Source of the DNA: Salinivirga cyanobacteriivorans
GTDB lineage: Bacteria > Bacteroidota > Bacteroidia > Bacteroidales > Salinivirgaceae
Assembly: GCF_001443605.1 (NCBI RefSeq)
Contig: NZ_CP013118.1
Span: 62,001-126,000 of the forward strand
Direction of reading: 5' to 3'
Length of the DNA: 64,000 bases
Shown here: positions 10,401-18,848 of the stretch, in pieces
How the letters are laid out: every line of letters begins with the position of its first letter
How positions within the stretch are numbered: position 1 is the stretch's first letter
Notes under the pieces: generated by a model
Database searches by the model: none
Seen by the model: only the letters and a program-made list of their open reading frames with translations
Told to the model about the DNA's origin: nothing
Translations under genes and position numbers: made by a program

Positions 10401-10699
10401 AAAACCTCAAAATCAACGATAAAGACTTCCTGGAAATTGTTTCAGAAGTTTTTGTAGATTGGCTTCCTGAACTTTCTTCAGTTGGTTTCCAGGCAGTTTG
10501 GTCGGGCTATTATACCGAGCCACGTATGATTATTGATCCTGAAAAAGGCTTATTTGTTGGATTGAGGGGTCAGGGATTCATGCTTGGGATGTACCTCGCC
10601 AAAATGTATGTGGATGCTGTAACAGGCAAAAAAGTGCCTGAATACCTGCGACGACTGGCACTGGAAGGTGACGGTTTGCAGGAAAAAGCTTTTAAATAA
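7469..10699 (+). CDS. Multidomain FAD/Fe-S oxidoreductase (sarcosine oxidase alpha/HcnABC-like)
   Basis: The ATG at 7469 (MYKITEHPILD) is preferred over a TTG 54 bp upstream; this gives 1076 residues. Domains in order: a 2Fe-2S domain with CGIGKCGAC; an FAD/NAD oxidoreductase starting VAIVGAGPAGLAAR, with a second nucleotide fold at LTVGAGNIGYL; a 4Fe-4S pair (CNPCAFACP and CVGCMQCVTLCPG); a BFD-like 2Fe-2S region (FICHCDDVT and GACRGKRC); and a C-terminal D-amino-acid-oxidase-type FAD domain (VLVAGGGIGGSALF). This fuses what are often separate subunits of sarcosine, opine or proline-type dehydrogenases. Oxidation of an amino or imino acid is likely, but the substrate cannot be read from the sequence. 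Confidence 0.85.
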   Translation: MYKITEHPILDIPKGKEVYFKYNGEQIKAEKGKTIAAALHQAGYPVHSHSLTNRNRSLECGIGKCGACEMLVDGEVRRICITKVDDIKEVSEIPKDYEPSKTNYPDKNPIEVHKTTVAIVGAGPAGLAARATLNKHGVDNLVIDNNDTIGGQFTMQTHQFFFFEKEKKYGGMRGFDIPKELTMDNNEGILLNSTVWDLLEGKRLAIKNIKTDKIYYVDAEHLIIATGAVPFMPSFENDDLPGVYTAAVVQKMMNNEHTLLGKNILTVGAGNIGYLTSYQAVQAGANVKAILEAQDREGGFPVQANRVRRLGIPIYLSHILVKAIPNEDHTGITGAVVAEAKNFKPVPGTERIIEGIDTINICTGLVSDDALLRKGKEVFGRNVHGAGDAIRIGEGTSAVLRGKQVAYEIMEEMSLRYNYDDYLALSKEYIDSQQHPTKVIEEPVIPDRERMQKPFVIADCTYGFACNPCAFACPHDAITKSSSSTVPVIDFDKCVGCMQCVTLCPGLAIFGYNLKKDWLFFPVEYEVAEGEEVVLVDNDGNKIGEGVLEKIMKKPNKTNLARVKSSNLHGEDLVKARGFITKANFPEQVEFAPSSNNIESKEFICHCDDVTMDEVMKVIGDRKFISVDEIKHTTRLGMGACRGKRCIKRLKTALAGSGIQIVGEATPRGPMSNQVSMGEIYPNDLHEKTIPNLNGQKIETIETKVLVAGGGIGGSALFRYFAEAGENPILINYERGSSWRNIAGGRPVFSVPELADIAGNNRKIFKELQEISNIHLTDINYVTLAHDQATYEALEASKAWSDAMMIEPKDFPKYIAPGFSTSNDKYMAALVTKDCWQATPGLVIDLIRKIGIDHGGMIHEDAKLIDLEKTDKGYIALVNTHEGKYVKYKTKHFVNALGGNAGDFADMVGVDTGLFPVKHQAFITRRLPYLGVNNQPLNMIIDRRNYKGFTAVYGQQLAETGQIIGCASPAVEPLQTAKNLKINDKDFLEIVSEVFVDWLPELSSVGFQAVWSGYYTEPRMIIDPEKGLFVGLRGQGFMLGMYLAKMYVDAVTGKKVPEYLRRLALEGDGLQEKAFK

Positions 10700-10731
10700 C
10701 AGGTACCTTATTTTCAAATGTATACAAGAAA

Positions 10732-10769
10732 TATCTGTCCAGGTAAGAAATAAATTACCTGGGCAGATA
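10732..10769. terminator. Candidate terminator hairpin between converging genes
   Basis: A 15-bp stem with one G-U pair (10732-10746 with 10755-10769) closes an 8-base loop. It lies 33 bp after the oxidoreductase stop and 44 bp from the stop of the convergent gene. There is no clear T run, so the call is tentative. Confidence 0.5.
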
Positions 10770-10812
10770 AATAATCTTACAGATCCAAATAATTCAAAAA
10801 GATACCTCAAAA

Positions 10813-11331
10813 TTACTTATTCCCGGGCTCAATGGCTTTTATTTCATTCATCGGGAGTTTCTGAAACATAGTAAGAGCTTGTTTTTTACTAATGTCAGGA
10901 CTTGCTGTAAGACGGACAGCCAAACCTTGATCAAAATACATCTTTAGATCGTGCTGTCCCATGTATTCCCTGTAATAAATATTTCCTTTCCCGGAATTGA
11001 CAACATCGCGGCGTTTTTTTTCTTTGCGTTTGGTTTTCTTGAATGTTTTGGGTGTATATAACCAAATTCCGACCTGCAAAATTGCCCCATCTTTACTCAT
11101 ATAACTTGTGCCGGCCCAATTAACCGTTTCACTTTTCCGGGTACTGAAGCCAGACTTATTGATGCCATCGGCAAGCGTTTTAGGAAATATTGACTCTAAT
11201 GATTCCGGATTCTTAAGTTTTGATTGGCTGTTTTGTCCAATCAAATCAGGGTAATTAAGCATCAAAATACCAATAATTAAAAACAAAACTAATGGCTGAT
11301 TACTTCGTTGAAATAGAATTAAGTTAGTCAT
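10813..11331 (-). CDS. Exported hypothetical protein
   Basis: 172 residues, not recognised. A hydrophobic N-terminal segment (LVLFLIIGILMLNYPDLIG) suggests export or membrane anchoring. The mature part is basic, with a KKTKRKEKKRRD patch at about 90-100. It is convergent with the oxidoreductase gene upstream on the other strand and has no operon partner. Confidence 0.6.
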   Translation of the reverse strand: MTNLILFQRSNQPLVLFLIIGILMLNYPDLIGQNSQSKLKNPESLESIFPKTLADGINKSGFSTRKSETVNWAGTSYMSKDGAILQVGIWLYTPKTFKKTKRKEKKRRDVVNSGKGNIYYREYMGQHDLKMYFDQGLAVRLTASPDISKKQALTMFQKLPMNEIKAIEPGNK

Positions 11332-11646
11332 AAGGCTATTTTATATTTGATTAGGTTCTACGTTTTCATTAATGTGCAATTTATTTGCATACCGTAAAAG
11401 TGTTTGTACAACAAAAAATTTCAATTGTTTACATCTAATTTTTAATTAACATTTGTTAAACACTGCACTTTAAGGCTTTTGTTTTTACTAAAACAAGTTA
11501 CAATTCGCAGGTTGCCTACTATTTATTACCATAGCCCAAAACACCTAATCAACTCATTGTCAAAAGTTAATAAACTCTTAAAAAGATGAATTCTCTTGAC
11601 TTTCATATATTTATGTAATAACTTGTAATACACAAAAAATTCAGCC
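11332..11646. other. Divergent intergenic region without genes
   Basis: 315 bp of AT-rich DNA between two divergent genes. I see one plus-strand TATATTTG box at 11342-11349 but no well-spaced -33 partner, and no RNA gene. Confidence 0.4.
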
Positions 11647-12108
11647 ATGAATAAAACTATCAAATTTCTTTTTGTGATTTGTTTGCTGCTAACAGCACTA
11701 ACAAGTTGCCAACCTGACAAAGGTTCGGGGAATGAGATAGCAAAAGTAAAAAGCGTTTTTGAAAGCTACTTTGACGGAATATCCCAGTTCGATTACACCG
11801 CAATGCGCAATGCCTGCACTCCTGATTGTATAATTTTTGAAAATGGAGTAAAATGGACTGTACAGGATCAAATTGATTACCTGAAAAACTTCGAAGGTAA
11901 GGGAACTATTACCTATAAATTTTCTGATATTCAGTGGGTGGTAAAAAAGGATGTGGCCTGGACAAAATATAAAAACACAGCGGATGCGGTAATTAATGGA
12001 AATCCGGTTCACTGGGAATGGCTCGAAAGTGCAACTTTTGCAAAGAAAAACGGAAAATGGAAAATGGCTTTTTTACATTCTACCATGATTCCACCTCCCA
12101 AAAAGTAA
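11647..12108 (+). CDS. NTF2-like (SnoaL/DUF4440-type) lipoprotein
   Basis: 153 residues. A lipoprotein signal with LTSC lipobox lies at about residues 17-20, so it is probably anchored in the envelope. The rest looks like the cone-shaped NTF2 fold used by SnoaL/DUF4440 proteins: KSVFESYFDGISQFDYTAMRNACTPDCIIFENG, then KGTITYKFSDIQW and a C-terminal WKMAFLHSTMI strand. The family is used both as enzymes and as ligand-binding domains, so no reaction is assigned. A hairpin terminator follows. Confidence 0.72.
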   Translation: MNKTIKFLFVICLLLTALTSCQPDKGSGNEIAKVKSVFESYFDGISQFDYTAMRNACTPDCIIFENGVKWTVQDQIDYLKNFEGKGTITYKFSDIQWVVKKDVAWTKYKNTADAVINGNPVHWEWLESATFAKKNGKWKMAFLHSTMIPPPKK

Positions 12109-12143
12109 TTTAAGAATTTTTCCGGAATTGAAATAAGCCTTTT

Positions 12144-12173
12144 AAACGCCATCTTATCTAAGGTGGCGTTTTT
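12144..12173. terminator. Bidirectional terminator
   Basis: A stem of AAACGCCATCTT with AAGGTGGCGTTT (one G-U pair) sits in the 63-bp convergent gap between the NTF2-like gene and the DUF1456 gene. T runs are present on both strands. Confidence 0.8.
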
Positions 12174-12636
12174 ATTGTGATCGGAATTTAATTTGCAATC
12201 CTTTGAGGAAATTACGTAAGTATTGATCCTGGCAATCCCGATATTTTTGATGGCCGGGTTTTCTGAAAAATGCCGACAATTCGGGCTTGCTAATTTTTAT
12301 TCCTGCAATTTTAAAAATACCAATCATATCATCATCCCGAAGGTTAAGGGCAATTTTTAGCTTACGCAATACAAGATTGTTATTTAGCCGTTTTTCCGGT
12401 ATTGGCTGTGGTCCTTCCTTTTTACCGCGTTTAACATTGATTAGTCCATTTAAGAATGCAGCCAAATATTGATCTGAAATATCACTTTTTTCCGGATCTT
12501 CGTCCTTTTTTAGCCATTCACTAACCTGCGATCGGGTGACAACAAAATCAGCACTTGAAAATAGTCCGATCATATCGTCATCACCGAAGTCAAAAATATA
12601 TCGCACACGTCTTAAAATGTCATTGTTGCTAACCAT
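12172..12636 (-). CDS. DUF1456 family protein (YehS-like)
   Basis: 154 residues made of two copies of the DUF1456 repeat: NNDILRRVRYIFDFGDDDMIGLF near the start and NNLVLRKLKIALNLRDDDMIGIF near residue 85. Each is followed by a helix and an FLNGL or FLKGL segment. This is the usual two-repeat architecture of E. coli YehS. The biochemical role of the family is not established. Single gene, divergent from the FKBP gene. Confidence 0.85.
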   Translation of the reverse strand: MVSNNDILRRVRYIFDFGDDDMIGLFSSADFVVTRSQVSEWLKKDEDPEKSDISDQYLAAFLNGLINVKRGKKEGPQPIPEKRLNNNLVLRKLKIALNLRDDDMIGIFKIAGIKISKPELSAFFRKPGHQKYRDCQDQYLRNFLKGLQIKFRSQ

Positions 12637-12813
12637 ATCTGAGCTAAATTAAATATGTCATCAAAGGTAAGAAAAGCAGTGGAATTTATTGTTTTTTGAA
12701 ATTATTACTGTTTTGCAGCTTAATTAAGTGTTTTATAAGTATGGTTCGCGTGTATTTACGAATATTCATTCCTTTTTTATAAATTGCATTCTATTGATCT
12801 TAAAAATTCAGCA

Positions 12814-14025
12814 ATGACAAAAATCATCTCAATATTTTTGCTGCACATCATATTATTGGGTGCAGGAAAACTGACAGGACAAGATACCAAACACATATTT
12901 TCAGGCCCGAGTGACAAATGGGATAAAAATATGGATACAACCCAAACCGGACTCATTTTCCAAATCACGAAGCCCGGTGAAGGCGCAAAACCCGAACCGG
13001 GAGATTTGGTAGCTGTCCATTATATTGGACAACTCTCAGATGGCACAACCTTCGATAACTCCTACGAGCGAGGCGAGCCCCTTACCTTTAACTACGGTGT
13101 AGGACAGGTTATTCGGGGCTGGGACGAGGCAATAGCAATGCTTCGTGAAGGTGGAGCAGCAAAACTTATTGTACCGCCCCATTTGGGATACGGCAATCGT
13201 CGGGTACTCGATATTCCACCCAATTCTACTTTGAATTTTCAAATAGAACTGATAGGTATTAAACCAAACAAAGAGTTTTCCACATTCAATACAGCGGGTT
13301 ACGATACCTTAAGCACTGCATCAGGAATACGCTATATGGTATTAGACTCTGGACAGGGTTTAAGGCCAGATACCAATTCCTGGGCCTATTTGCATTACAC
13401 AGGTTATTTGCCCGATAAGCGAATCTTCGATGCCTCGAAACTCCGCGGAGAACCAGTACGCATCAACCCCGGAGCAGAAGATGTGATACCTGCCTGGGAT
13501 GAAATGGTGCAAAAAATGCGCGTTGGTGGCCGATACCACATAATTGTGCCCCCTGAATTAGGCTATGGGAGTGCCGGGTTACCCGGTGTGGTGCCCCCCG
13601 GAACTGAATTGCGCTTCGATTTGGAATTGATTCATGTCTCTGAAAAAAGGGAAGTAAAACCATTTGATGTAGCCGGTAAAGATACTGTCAAGCTTGACTC
13701 TGGTTTGCAGATCATTCACATAAAAACCGGTCTGGGCAGCTACCCAGTTGATGGCAATGTGGTAAAAATTCACTTTTCTGGTTATTTTAATGATGGTGAA
13801 TTATTTCAATCATCGCTTAAAACCGACGATCCTGTAATTTTTGCCATTGATCAGGGACAGGTTATCAGCGGATTAAATACCGCAGTAAAACAAATGCGCC
13901 CCAATGGAAAAGCAAGGGTAATAATTCCATGGCAACTGGGTTACGGAGAAGAGGGAAATCCGCCATTGATTCCGCCAAAATCTAATCTAATTTTTGATAT
14001 CGAATTAATCAGCGTAGTAAAATAA
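12814..14025 (+). CDS. Exported FKBP-type peptidyl-prolyl isomerase with three FKBP domains
   Basis: The ATG at 12814 (MTKIISIFLLHIILLGAG, a signal peptide) is preferred over an upstream TTG; 403 residues. Three FKBP domains follow one another at about 45-150, 170-275 and 295-400. Each carries the GxxxxxDxS-type strand, the V(I/H/S)xWDE-like loop and a LGYG motif. In the third domain the WDE loop is reduced to SGLNTAV, so it is probably the least active. Expected to act on proline bonds in envelope proteins. The next gene starts 18 bp downstream, so they may be cotranscribed. Confidence 0.88.
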   Translation: MTKIISIFLLHIILLGAGKLTGQDTKHIFSGPSDKWDKNMDTTQTGLIFQITKPGEGAKPEPGDLVAVHYIGQLSDGTTFDNSYERGEPLTFNYGVGQVIRGWDEAIAMLREGGAAKLIVPPHLGYGNRRVLDIPPNSTLNFQIELIGIKPNKEFSTFNTAGYDTLSTASGIRYMVLDSGQGLRPDTNSWAYLHYTGYLPDKRIFDASKLRGEPVRINPGAEDVIPAWDEMVQKMRVGGRYHIIVPPELGYGSAGLPGVVPPGTELRFDLELIHVSEKREVKPFDVAGKDTVKLDSGLQIIHIKTGLGSYPVDGNVVKIHFSGYFNDGELFQSSLKTDDPVIFAIDQGQVISGLNTAVKQMRPNGKARVIIPWQLGYGEEGNPPLIPPKSNLIFDIELISVVK

Positions 14026-14043
14026 CCTGAAATAACAATCCCT

Positions 14044-15987
14044 ATGAAGTTTCCAAACTGGGTGCAAAAATATTCGCAGGCCATACTTTTTATCCTTACC
14101 CTGCTGATTTATGCAAATACACTTACAAATGAATATGCCCTTGATGATGCCATTGTAATTACCGAAAATAACTATGTAAAACAGGGTATTGAAGGAATTG
14201 ATGATATTTTGTCCACCGAATCGTTCACTGGTTTTTTTGGTTTTGACAAGCAGCTCGTTGCAGGTGGCCGATACCGCCCCTTATCAATTGCCACTTTTGC
14301 GCTTGAGCATGAGTTTTTTGGTCAAAATCCTTTCATTTCACATTTAATCAATATATTGCTTTACGCTTTTGTAGTAGTTCTAATTTTTCAGGTATTACAA
14401 AAAAGCAGTCGCGTGGCCACTGAAGCAGCTTTTATCATCGCATTGCTATACGCCTTGCATCCAATACACACCGAAGCTGTGGCTAATATTAAAGGAAGAG
14501 ACGAAATTCTTGCATTTCTTTTCGTACTTCTTGCGGCTAAATGGCTTTTATATAGCCAAAAAAACAAGTTTTTGGTATACAGCGCTGCTGCAATATCAAT
14601 GTTTTTGGCCATGTTGTCAAAAGAACATGCTATCGCATTTGTTGTGCTCCTGCCACTTTGCCTTTATTACCTAAAACGTCCAAAATCAGAACTTATTCGT
14701 GCAGGTCTTGCAACACTTATTCCTGCAGCACTTTTTATTCTCATACGTTATCAGGTGCTTGGTGGGATGCAAATCCAAGAGAGTAGTGCACTTATGAACA
14801 ATCCGTTTGTAGACATGACAACCGGTGAAAAATATGCCACCATACTCCTCACATGGCTCTGGTACCTGCGGTTGTTGATTGTGCCGCATCCCCTAACCTA
14901 CGATTATTATCCCTATCATGTGCCCATTACAGGTTGGGACAGTATTTACCCATGGCTTACATTGATTATAGTAATTGCATTGTTGTTTTTTGCCGTAAAA
15001 ACCCTGATTAATAGAAAGTTTTATGGTTTTTGGGTTTGGTTTTTTATTGGCACTTTCATTTTAATGTCGAATCTGTTTTTCCCGATTGGTACCTTCATGA
15101 ACGAACGGTTCATGTTTATGCCTTCTTTGTCTTTTAGTGTGGCGTTGGGCTACGGTATTCACTGGCTGTTGAAGCAAAAAACGTATACACGGGCAGGGTT
15201 TGCAGTATTAATTATTGTTGGGCTTGCATACAGCGTTAAAGCTATTGATCGCAATCGTGATTGGAAAAATGATTTTACACTGTTTACGCACGATGTACAA
15301 ATATCTGAAAACAGTGCCAAAGGCAACTGCTTAGCCGGGGGACAATTATATGAAAAGGCAATTGAGCAAAGCAATACAAGTCAAAAACAGGATTTATTGC
15401 AACTTGCCCGCAAGTATCTTGAAAAAGCAATTGACATACACCCAACCTATAACGACGCCCATCTTTTATATGGCAATACCCTTTTTGCATCGGATGAACC
15501 ACTAAACGAAGTTATGCCACACTATTTAAGTATTTTGAATCGTGCACCCCGTCATCAGAGCGCCTGGAAAAATGCACTTGCCGTGTTGCAGAAAGGCAAA
15601 CCTAAAAACCGGTTGCAGTGGTACAAAAAACTAAACAGCATTGATTCTACCCGGTTTGAAATCAATTATCAGATGGGAAACATTTATGGGAAGCACCTGA
15701 ATGACCTTAAAAAAGCTGAAAAATATCTCAAACGAGCTATACAAATAAAACCCGGAAGTATAAAAGCCTTAAAGGATCTGGCTGTGGTGTATGGCCTTAC
15801 ACGGAGATACAAAGCCTCTGTTTCTCAGCTGCGAAAAGTAGTGAAGCTAAAACCTGAAGATGCCAGCGCCTGGTATAATTTGGGACTGAGTTTAAATGCA
15901 ATGAAACAAATTGACGAAGCACAAAAAGCGCTTGATAAAGCCCATGAACTTAATCCGGAGCAAAAGCGAGTGGTGATTAGGAAGTGA
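14044..15987 (+). CDS. Membrane protein with glycosyltransferase-like (TMTC/PMT-type) region and TPR repeats
   Basis: 647 residues. About ten membrane segments fill residues 10-400. An early luminal loop with acidic residues (YALDDAIVITENNY) and GGRYRPLSIAT resembles the GT-C / TMTC family. The C-terminal third has tetratricopeptide repeats, for example LKKAEKYLKRAIQIKPGS and DASAWYNLGLSLNAMKQIDEAQ. Protein O-mannosylation or a related glycosyl transfer is known for TMTC relatives; here it is only a family-based guess. Confidence 0.75.
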   Translation: MKFPNWVQKYSQAILFILTLLIYANTLTNEYALDDAIVITENNYVKQGIEGIDDILSTESFTGFFGFDKQLVAGGRYRPLSIATFALEHEFFGQNPFISHLINILLYAFVVVLIFQVLQKSSRVATEAAFIIALLYALHPIHTEAVANIKGRDEILAFLFVLLAAKWLLYSQKNKFLVYSAAAISMFLAMLSKEHAIAFVVLLPLCLYYLKRPKSELIRAGLATLIPAALFILIRYQVLGGMQIQESSALMNNPFVDMTTGEKYATILLTWLWYLRLLIVPHPLTYDYYPYHVPITGWDSIYPWLTLIIVIALLFFAVKTLINRKFYGFWVWFFIGTFILMSNLFFPIGTFMNERFMFMPSLSFSVALGYGIHWLLKQKTYTRAGFAVLIIVGLAYSVKAIDRNRDWKNDFTLFTHDVQISENSAKGNCLAGGQLYEKAIEQSNTSQKQDLLQLARKYLEKAIDIHPTYNDAHLLYGNTLFASDEPLNEVMPHYLSILNRAPRHQSAWKNALAVLQKGKPKNRLQWYKKLNSIDSTRFEINYQMGNIYGKHLNDLKKAEKYLKRAIQIKPGSIKALKDLAVVYGLTRRYKASVSQLRKVVKLKPEDASAWYNLGLSLNAMKQIDEAQKALDKAHELNPEQKRVVIRK

Positions 15988-16067
15988 TTGAGTTAATTCA
16001 GTTAATGAATTGTGCGGTGGTCGGTTGTAGGTTGGCAGGTTGGTAAGTTCTTAAGTTTCTAAGTTGG

Positions 16068-16170
16068 TTGTGATGTATGGGGTTCTTCGCCGATGATTTG
16101 CGGTTTTGGAGGTAATTAGCAGCAAACGCGCCGATTTTTACATTCTGTGATATACCCGGGGCGCTGCCCC
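16068..16170. repeat. Intergenic direct repeat, copy 1
   Basis: About 100 bp starting TTGTGATGTATGGGGTTC reappears with a few changes 293 bp further on (16361-16465). Copy 1 is followed by GC-rich hairpins (CCCGGGG...CCCCCGGG near 16155 and GCCCC TTC GGGGC near 16188). The region from 15988 to 16471 holds no gene that I can support. Confidence 0.7.
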
Positions 16171-16360
16171 CGGGTTGACGCCGGTTGCCCCTTCGGGGCG
16201 TGAGAAGATGGTGAATTGGAATTTGTTATTCGTGTTTGAATATTGGGATTTTGATGATTGGTGTTTAATGACTTGTTGAAAGTAATAAAAGTCTGTGGTG
16301 ATGCCCATTATTGTTCAGGGTGTGCGGGAGATCCTGGAAGTTGGTAGGTTTGTAAGTTGA

Positions 16361-16465
16361 TTGTGATGTTTGGGGTTCTTCGCCGATGATTTGCGGTTTT
16401 GGAGGTAATTAGCAGCAAACGCGGCGATTCTTCTGTGTTGAGTGATCTACCCGGAACGTTGCCCG
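16361..16465. repeat. Intergenic direct repeat, copy 2
   Basis: Second copy of the repeat at 16068. It shares the core GGGGTTCTTCGCCGATGATT and continues through AGCAGCAAACGCG. Function unknown. Confidence 0.7.
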
Positions 16466-16471
16466 TAAATA

Positions 16472-16505
16472 CAAAAAGCTGCCTCAAATGCATGAAGCAG
16501 CTTTT
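16472..16505 (-). terminator. Terminator of the serC-serA-DUF1015 operon
   Basis: On the minus strand AAAAGCTGCTTCA pairs with TGAGGCAGCTTTT around a short loop, with a T run after it. It lies 19 bp past the DUF1015 stop. Confidence 0.82.
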
Positions 16506-16523
16506 CGATTGCTAAAAAACTTT

Positions 16524-17771
16524 CTATTCGTCTAATTTGTGTATTACAAGACCACTGCGCAACTTGGGTTCGAACCAGGTTGTTTTTGGTGGCATAATAT
16601 TTCCTGTATCAGCTATATCGATCAGCTGTTTCATTGTTACAGGATACATAGAAAAGGCTACTTTCATTTCACCATTGTCTACACGACGCTCCAGTTCGCC
16701 CAAACCACGTATTCCACCTACAAAATCAATGCGCTTGTCGCGACGCAGGTCTTCGATTCCAAGCAACTCATCCAGTACAAGGTTCGAAAGAATGGTTACA
16801 TCCAATACACCAATTGGATCTTCATCGTTGTATGTTCCTGCTTTAGCTTCAAGTTTATACCATTTACCTTCGAGATACATACCAAATGTGTGCAGTTTTT
16901 CTGGTTTGTAAGCATTTGTGCCTACTTCTGACACTTCAAAGTTCTTTTGAAGCTTTTCAAGAAACTGTGTTGAAGTATGTCCGTTCAGATCTTTTACAAC
17001 ACGGTTATAATCAATAATGTGCAGCTGATTATCAGGAAAATGTACCGCTAAGAAATAGTTGTACTCTTCGTTACCGGTATGATTGGGATTATTTTTAGCC
17101 TGTTTTTCAGCTACTCTTGCTCCTGCTGCTGTGCGGTGGTGTCCGTCGGCCACATAAGTGTAAGGCACCTTAGTTTCGAACAATTCTGTGATACGTTTAA
17201 TATCGTCATCGTTATCTACTACCCAAAAATGATGTCCAAAGCCATCAACAGCAGTAAAATCATATTCAGGCGCTTTGCTTTCCACTACCTTTTTCACAAT
17301 AGCATCCAGCTCATCCACAGCAGGATAAGAGAAAAACACCGGTTCCATATTGGCATTATTAATCTCCACGTGCTTCATACGATCCTCTTCTTTTTCAGGA
17401 CGTGTAAGTTCGTGTTTTTTAATGATGCCGTTAAAATAGTCATCGGCATGTGCACCAGCCACGAGTCCGTATTGTGTACGGCCATCCATGGTTTGTGCAT
17501 AGATGTAGTATTTCTCTTTTTCGTCCTGTATAAGCCAGCCTTTTTCCTGCCATTTGGCAAAATTTTCACGGGCCTTGTCATACACTTCCTGAGCATGCTC
17601 ATCGTATCCGGGTTCGAAATCGATTTCGGGACGGATAATGTGTAAAAGTGATTTTTCGGTTGCTTCCTCACGGGCTTCTTCCGAGTTCATAACGTCATAA
17701 GGTCGGGAAGCCACTTCGCTGGCCAGTTTTTTTGGTGGCCTTACACCTTTGAATGGTTTAATTTTCGCCAT
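16524..17771 (-). CDS. DUF1015 family protein, serine-operon member
   Basis: The ATG at 17771 (MAKIKPFKGVRPPK) is chosen over a TTG 12 bp upstream; 415 residues. The N-terminal KPFKGVRPP and central YVADGHHRTAAGARVAEKQ motifs are hallmarks of the DUF1015 family. It is the third gene of a serC-serA-DUF1015 operon, 56 bp after serA. This arrangement recurs in Bacteroidota and suggests a role tied to phosphoserine metabolism, but the reaction is not known to me. Confidence 0.85.
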   Translation of the reverse strand: MAKIKPFKGVRPPKKLASEVASRPYDVMNSEEAREEATEKSLLHIIRPEIDFEPGYDEHAQEVYDKARENFAKWQEKGWLIQDEKEKYYIYAQTMDGRTQYGLVAGAHADDYFNGIIKKHELTRPEKEEDRMKHVEINNANMEPVFFSYPAVDELDAIVKKVVESKAPEYDFTAVDGFGHHFWVVDNDDDIKRITELFETKVPYTYVADGHHRTAAGARVAEKQAKNNPNHTGNEEYNYFLAVHFPDNQLHIIDYNRVVKDLNGHTSTQFLEKLQKNFEVSEVGTNAYKPEKLHTFGMYLEGKWYKLEAKAGTYNDEDPIGVLDVTILSNLVLDELLGIEDLRRDKRIDFVGGIRGLGELERRVDNGEMKVAFSMYPVTMKQLIDIADTGNIMPPKTTWFEPKLRSGLVIHKLDE

Positions 17772-17827
17772 TTTTTTTATCAATTATTTAAGCACAAATT
17801 TTTGTGCCCTCATTACACAATAAAATT

Positions 17828-18751
17828 CTATTTATTTACCTGGAATGTGCGATCGTCTTTTTCCAAAAAGTTAATAATCTGGTTTACAGCTGCAATGCCG
17901 GCATTGATGTTGGCTTCTGCAGTTTGGGCACCCATTTTCTTTGGAGTAAAGAAGTAACGACCTTCAAATTTCTCAGCAAAAACATCTTTATTATCGGGTG
18001 CGATATCTGAGATATACTGTAAATCAGCACGCGCTTCCATTGCTTTTACCAGGCCATCTTCATCGATTACTTCTTTACGGGCTGTGTTTACTAAAACACC
18101 ATTTTCAGGCATTTTACTCAGCAATTCGTAACCAATAGATTTTTTGGTTTTGTCGTTTGAAGGAATGTGCAGCGATACATATTGACATGTGCTGTAAAGC
18201 TCTTCGATACTGTCGACGACTTTTACGCCATCTTTTTCAATTTCTGCCTTTTCTTTGAATGGATCAAAAGCTTTTACTTCCATACCAAAGCCTTTGGCAA
18301 TTTCGCCCACATAGCGGCCAACATTTCCGTAAGCATGTATACCAATAGATTTGCCACGCAATTCGGTACCAGCTTTGCCGTTATATCCGCCACGGGCAAG
18401 ATAAACCATCATACCCAAAGCCAGTTCAGCCACAGCATTAGAGTTTTGTCCGGGTGTATTCATCACCACCACATTGTTGGCAGTTGCTGCTTCAAGGTCA
18501 ACATTATCGTAACCGGCGCCACCACGTACTACAATTTTAAGGTTTTTACCGGCTTCAATGACCTCTTTAGTAACTTTGTCGCTTCGCACAATCAAGGCAT
18601 CGGCATCAGCAACTGCCTCAAGCAGTTGATCGTTAGATTCATATTTTTCCAACAGCGCAACTTCATAGTTGGCATTTTGGGCAATATCTTCTATACCCTC
18701 TACTGCCGCAGGGGCAAAAGGTTTTACTGTTGCTACCAATATTTTAGCCAT
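17828..18751 (-). CDS. serA: D-3-phosphoglycerate dehydrogenase, short Lys-type
   Basis: The ATG at 18751 (MAKILVATVKPF) gives 307 residues; the extension upstream to 18793 looks spurious. The enzyme oxidises 3-phosphoglycerate to 3-phosphohydroxypyruvate, the first step of serine synthesis. Visible motifs are VRGGAGYDNVDL and the NAD-binding GIHAYGNVGRYVG. The protein lacks the regulatory ACT domain. At the place of the usual catalytic His (TPHIGA) it reads TPKKMGAQTAEAN, with lysine. This matches the described type IIIK enzymes of Entamoeba and Bacteroides, so it is a family variant, not damage. Confidence 0.92.
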   Translation of the reverse strand: MAKILVATVKPFAPAAVEGIEDIAQNANYEVALLEKYESNDQLLEAVADADALIVRSDKVTKEVIEAGKNLKIVVRGGAGYDNVDLEAATANNVVVMNTPGQNSNAVAELALGMMVYLARGGYNGKAGTELRGKSIGIHAYGNVGRYVGEIAKGFGMEVKAFDPFKEKAEIEKDGVKVVDSIEELYSTCQYVSLHIPSNDKTKKSIGYELLSKMPENGVLVNTARKEVIDEDGLVKAMEARADLQYISDIAPDNKDVFAEKFEGRYFFTPKKMGAQTAEANINAGIAAVNQIINFLEKDDRTFQVNK

Positions 18752-18793
18752 AACATTTAGTTTTAAAAAATTTAACACTATTAAAAAGCACAA

Positions 18794-18821
18794 GTCACAC
18801 TCTCCCCATGGAAAGCGTGAC
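18794..18821 (-). promoter_or_regulatory. Hairpin in the serC-serA gap
   Basis: GTCACGCTTTCC pairs with GGAGAGTGTGAC (12 bp, two G-U) around ATGG on the minus strand, between serC and serA. A T run follows only about 6 bases later, so it may be a weak terminator, attenuator or mRNA stabiliser. Confidence 0.5.
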
Positions 18822-18848
18822 CTGCTATATGCTTAATATTAAGTTCAT

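Noticed and set aside
17828-18751. Lys in place of the catalytic His of serA as an inactivating mutation
   Set aside because: The short Lys-type of phosphoglycerate dehydrogenase is a known form, and the operon is otherwise intact.
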